Shown one piece after another: positions 59,637 through 64,000 of a stretch of DNA of 64,000 nucleotides; position 1 is the first letter of the stretch, and each line of letters opens with the position of its first letter. Origin of the DNA: Rosa chinensis. Taxonomy: Eukaryota > Streptophyta > Magnoliopsida > Rosales > Rosaceae. The stretch lies in NCBI RefSeq assembly GCF_002994745.2, contig NC_037089.1:86762347-86826346 (forward strand), in the 5' to 3' direction. Both the position numbers and the translations under genes were made by a program. The notes under the pieces were generated by a model. That model worked only from the letters and a program-made list of their open reading frames with translations, was not told the origin of the DNA and searched no databases.

Positions 59637-62362
59637 TTAATATGAGAACTCGTGACCTCGAAGTGAGATGTATTTCTTTACCCAGATGGCAATGTCCTCT
59701 GCACAGGCCTGTGCCTGAGGGGTCTTGAGAAGCATATCAAGGGTTGCAAATTCATGAACAGCATCTTTATACTCCATTACGGGTGCATCAACATTTACCT
59801 TCCGAAGCTCCTCTGAGTAAGCAATGGCACGGTCTCTCATCCAATCATGTTCTGCCACAACTGTAAGGGTTGGAGGCATGAGCTTTAAAGGCGGTTGCCT
59901 GTCTGGAATGAGAGGATTGGCAGCTGGATGGTCCAAGCTAAACTCTTCCTCGGGTAAGAATAATTTCCAAGCTAGCATGCACATTGCCTTGTCATAGAAA
60001 TACGAATTTGCCAATTTTATTTCAGAATGTGTGGGAACACTGCCAACGAAGAACGGATACATAAGGACCTGTGCAACCACCTTTACAGGCTCCAGAAGCT
60101 TGCCTGCCTCTACAGCTTTCCGAGCCACATAGTCTGCAATGTTTGCACCACAGCTCACCCCAAGGAGAACACATCTGTTTGTTAAATCAAAACAAAGTTA
60201 GCAATTTGGCAATCCAGCCTTCTTCTGGAGTAGATTCCAGAAAGGAGGAGAAGACAAAATGGAAAATATTATATTTCCAGAACAGGAAAATGCAGAGAAC
60301 TAAAACGTATATAGTGCTGCTACTATACATGGCACTCTAAAACTAATCAACACACACTTTCAAGTTTCAAGAAAAGTGCAAGGGGAACAGCCTGACAATG
60401 AACACCAAAAACGCACAATTTTACCTTAAAGAACTTCATATAATCAAAACCATTAAGACAATAGTTTTATACACTCAAACCCACTATACAAATACTTAGA
60501 GGTGTGACAACAAGTCAATGCCATATGTTTTCTTTAAATTAGTTCAATTCATGGCACGCATGGGTATATAAATATTAAGACCTAACCTAGCTGTAAATCA
60601 GTCATTTGGGCTGATATGCTAATAGCATATTCAAGAAAGCCACACATTAAATAATCATTTGTGCCATTTCTGGTTGACACAAGGTAGAGAGCAGCTTCAA
60701 GAAAGCAAGGATTATCTTACATCAACATATGCAAATCCCACTTCAGCTCTTACTTCTTACTTAAACTACTAACTCTTATCATCAAGAACTCTAAAGATTT
60801 GCTACAAATTGAGGAAGAAAATAACAAATACTTCTCCCTCAATCTACATCTACATGAATCCAACAATCCAACATGTACAGTAATCCTATAGAATAAGTTC
60901 TTATATGAACATATACGTTGCCACTTTTTTTTTTCACAAATTTTAAATATGGATTGAGTTTAACTTATATATAGTGTTGGAGCTACAGAATAAGAAAGTT
61001 AAATCAATTTTCCCCCTTCTAGATCTGGATAAACCTTGTTAAGCCTTCATACAGCTAGTGGCCAAATTAGTCAACTAGCAGAACCAATGCAACCCTTAAA
61101 TTGAAAAACAATAGTTCTCAGTTGACATTAATCAAAGTCCAGCTGAGATGGAAATGAGCTCTGAAGATAAAGCATTGCCAGCAGCAACCAGCCTCGACAT
61201 TCATTTTAGTTGGGAAAACTGCTCCAAGACTGAACTTGCAACATTCCCATCATAATCTCCAATTGCAAATTTGTGAATGAAAAGAAATCAAATCAAACTC
61301 CGAAATCAACTCACGGATCTAATCAACTCTAAAACGTCCACCGCAAGCAATGGAAACCACATTACAGCAACATCAGCAAACTGAACTAAAAATTCGAAAC
61401 ACTCATATATGCATTTCCTCTTCTTAGCAGATTAGAATCAGTACATATTCAGCAATAACTAATTAGAAATCGAAGTCGGAATCTTAGCTTCAATAACAGT
61501 ACTACAGCAATGATTACCTTGATGGATCTCCATGGGCAGCCAACCACGGCTCAACCATTGACGCCCCGAAAGTGTCCACAATATGCCGATTATCGGTCTT
61601 CTTCAACTCGGTGGCGCCGCCCATCGACAAATTGGCCAAATTGGCCTGCTTCCCCAACCAATTCAACACCTTCAAACCGTCTTCAAACGCCGCCGGGTAC
61701 TTATTCTCCGGCGCAAGCCTGTACCCGACGGCCAATACGATGACGTCGCACAACTTCGCAATCCGGCGACAGAAACAGTCGTTGGCCACCGAGTCATTGC
61801 TCCCACTGACCCAACCACCGCCGTGAAACTGCAAAATCACCGGCAATTTCCGACTCTTCTTGGCCGAATTCGCCGGCGAGTACCCTCTGTACACTCCGGA
61901 GCCGACTCCGGCCATCAAATTCAACCCCTCGACGTCGTTGCTGAAGCCGTAGCTGTTCCTCCTGGGCTCCGCCCTCAAGGTATTCGCCACCGCCGCGTTG
62001 CCGTAGCTGCTGCGGCGGGAAGGATGGAACGGCGAGCCGTTCGGACTCGGCCGGGCGGAATCGGCCGTAGAAATGAGATCGGGCCGCCTAGCCCTAGATT
62101 TACCGGAGGGCTCAGGCGCGTTGAGAGCGGACTCGGGGAGGAAGATTCGAATAGATAGAGAAGTAAAAGGATCGATGTGGATGTCCTTGGTGGCGACGCC
62201 GTCGTCGAATAAGGGATTGGCGGCGGCGATGGTTTCTTCGGGTCGGGAGGTGACGCCGAAGGGGTCGAACTCGTCGGGTCGGGTTTGGATCCGGTTCTGG
62301 AGACGGTGCTTCAAGAGGAACTTGAAGAAGACGCTGTAGAGCTTCACAGCTACGCTCGGCAT
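59637..62362 (-). CDS. carboxylesterase of the plant CXE family (CXE11/CXE16 type)
   Basis: Two exons (62362-61518 and 60174-59637) joined over a 1.3-kb intron give 460 residues. The fold is an alpha/beta hydrolase of the hormone-sensitive-lipase group that also includes the gibberellin receptor GID1. The oxyanion-hole motif HGGGW starts at His180. The nucleophile Ser289 lies in GVSCG, and the triad is completed by Asp392 (AEHDWMRD) and His422 (AVHEF). A complete triad suggests an active esterase and not a receptor like GID1, which lacks the His. The start MPSVAVKLYSVFFKFLLKHR and a long Ser/Arg-rich insertion (about residues 85-170) before the catalytic core fit the CXE11/CXE16 branch. The natural substrate is not known. 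A CT-rich leader (62363-62395) precedes the ATG. Confidence 0.93.
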
Positions 62363-64000
62363 TTCTCTCTCTCTATCTATCTATCTCTACAAAATCCCTC
62401 CGGTGGTGAATTTGCAGAGAACGGAAATGAGGAAGAAGCGACGTCGTTTTGGTTTTGTATCAAGTGCGGATTTCGATTGAGGTTATATCACATGGGATTT
62501 TAGGGTTTTTGGGGCGGGCCAAAATCTGAGATTGCTTGAATCTAAAATGGCTTCAATGGCGTGAGAGAGAGACAAAGGCGTCAGGGGATCGTGATTGCCA
62601 AACACATGAAGGTGATGAAGCTATTTGCTGTCGTTTTCAAACTTGTTGTGTGTGTGTGTGTTTTTTTTTTTTCAGATTTTTTTTTTTCTGTACTCTTTCT
62701 TTGTTGGCAATTATTTTTTTGACGGCGTCAAAGTCACGGAAAATGACCTTTCATACGTATCAATATATCATTGGCGTATGTACGATGTAAATGGTATTTG
62801 TCATGCGGGGGTTTTAAAATTTTTAAATTTTAATACGTGATGTAAAAGTTCTTTTCATTTAATTGTGGCTTTGCTACTATTGATGGAGATGAGGATATGA
62901 TTTCGCATGTGATATGTTGTGTTTTGTTGGACTGAATATTATTAATCCTCAAAGTGTCTTTCAAGATGAGATAAATGACGTGTTTATAGATTGAGCACGT
63001 GAAGTATTAAAAGAAGTAACGACGACGCATGTTGCTATCGCGCTGACAAAATTTATAGATTATTATTAAGAGAAGAGATTTTGTTAGTCAAAACAAAAAA
63101 TTTTGACATATTTAACCCTGAAAAATTAAAAAACTTTAAAAATAAATTAAATCACAAGGTAAATATGATAATTACAAAATGAATTTTTATTGAAAAAATT
63201 AAAAAGAAATTATCACAAATGGAGGTTGTTTCTCTCCCACTATTTTCTCTATGTAATAAATTTATTTTTTATTAAAAAAAATTATTACACATGCAGAGCA
63301 TGTATGAAGAAGGTCAGTATCTTCAATGGCATGAGAAAGAAAAAGAGAGAGATTAAGGGGGAGAGAGACAAAAGAGTGTAATTAGCAAACATGAAACTAT
63401 TCACTGTTCCTTGGCGATTAAATTTTTTTTATTGTTTTTACTTCTTTTTTTTCTAATTTTGTTTTTATGCTCAGATTTGAGTACTCCATTACCTAGCTGT
63501 TTCCTCCGTGAAATATTTCCTATTCACTCTAGAGAATTTCTTGTTTTATTGGTTTTTGCTGGAAAAAAGATTCTTGATTTCCCTATGCTTTTGGCCATCT
63601 TTATCAAATCCTAAATCCTAGGTATCATGGGTTTAGAGAAAGTTCGTTGAGCAATTCATTATCCTGCACAAGTAGATCCTTGGAAATAATGTTATTCTAA
63701 AGTTCGACCTGTGTTTTGCAGTTACTTCTTGGTTAATATAGTGGTGTCTATGGCGGCGGAGTTACTTTAGTCTATGACAAAGTTTGTTTTGTTGTTTTTT
63801 TTTTTCTCGGCTGTTAGCCGCCACTGTAATAAAAAAACACTTGTCTGAGTAGTTCAATTTATAAGTTTAGCGGAAAATAAAATTATTATGTGTACTAGCA
63901 CGTGAATCACAAGATTTCTTAGTTAATTTCTATGAAGGAGGAACTCCGTCGTTTTTATATTTTCTTGGTGAGGCGTTTAAATCATCTAAAGAGCACTAAA
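62363..64000. other. 5' flank of CXE and AT-rich intergenic DNA
   Basis: Begins with the CT-rich leader of the carboxylesterase gene (TCTCTCTCTCTATC). Further right are T-rich and GT-repeat tracts (62645-62690) and the second Helitron-like block (63055-63312). No gene was recognised up to the window end. Confidence 0.5.
63055..63312 (+). mobile_element. Helitron-like or related short element (copy 2)
   Basis: Pairs with 37285-37565: same head (TTATTAAGAGAAGAGATTTT, then GTTAGTCAAAAC) and same tail (ATTACACATGCAGAGCATGT), with a similar AT-rich middle of about 200 bp. The tail palindrome ACATGC-AGA-GCATGT is better preserved here. Confidence 0.4.

Noticed and set aside
61514..62158. Plus-strand frames of up to 191 codons over the carboxylesterase exon
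   Set aside because: GC-rich antisense shadows of a well-supported exon with catalytic motifs.

Overview
The window is nuclear DNA from a flowering plant, most likely a dicot. Genes are split by short AT-rich introns with GT-AG borders, the TTTAGGG-type telomere motif occurs, there is no operon structure, and the proteins are plant-type (R2R3-MYB, WVD2-like TPX2, peptidyl-serine galactosyltransferase, plant CXE esterase). Gene content and repeat style would fit Rosaceae, but nothing in the sequence proves it. I rebuilt eight complete gene models by hand. Each keeps one open frame through every junction, except for one unresolved exon phase in the zinc-finger gene. Splice sites were chosen by GT/GC-AG consensus and frame only; no transcript evidence was available.

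Layout, left to right. 1-11.9 kb is repeat-rich and gene-poor. It holds an array of ~85-bp repeats split by a 1.1-kb poly(A) retroposon (766-1886), the last three exons of an unrecognised minus-strand gene (2120-3239), a 2.3-kb solo LTR with GTGAC target duplications (3681-6002), a ~105-bp inverted repeat with telomere-like motifs in its loop (6548-6845), an LTR remnant (~7190-7502), and a pseudogene (8994-10635) whose intron carries a Mutator-type MITE. 11.9-24 kb is gene-rich: cystinosin homologue (+), WVD2-like microtubule protein (-) and SERGT1 (-).

24.1-35.2 kb is a young mosaic. A SERGT1 fragment (exons 3-5) lies next to a copy of the upstream and intron region of the zinc-finger gene at 31.7-34.0 kb. 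The right-hand copy of that shared region was later split by a solo LTR (29912-30891), and the last exon of the zinc-finger gene is duplicated again at about 35 kb.

35.3-50 kb holds a small DUF971 protein (-), an R2R3-MYB (-), a decayed GT92 glycosyltransferase (+), and a RING protein (+), with MITE, LINE and Helitron-like remnants between. 50-62.4 kb holds an 18-exon PGAP1-like GPI inositol-deacylase (-) and a CXE-type carboxylesterase (-). The rest is AT-rich intergenic DNA.

The genes do not form a pathway. SERGT1 and the PGAP1-like protein both act on secretory-pathway proteins in the ER/Golgi, and the zinc-finger protein is predicted to enter the same system. The most unusual features are (1) at least seven very short poly(A) insertions, each 15-23 bp between direct repeats of 8-20 bp, several with an empty paralogous site inside the window; (2) the inverted repeat at 6.5-6.8 kb whose arm differences are all transitions; and (3) the chimeric duplication at 24-27 kb. 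I found no convincing wholly new multi-gene system.
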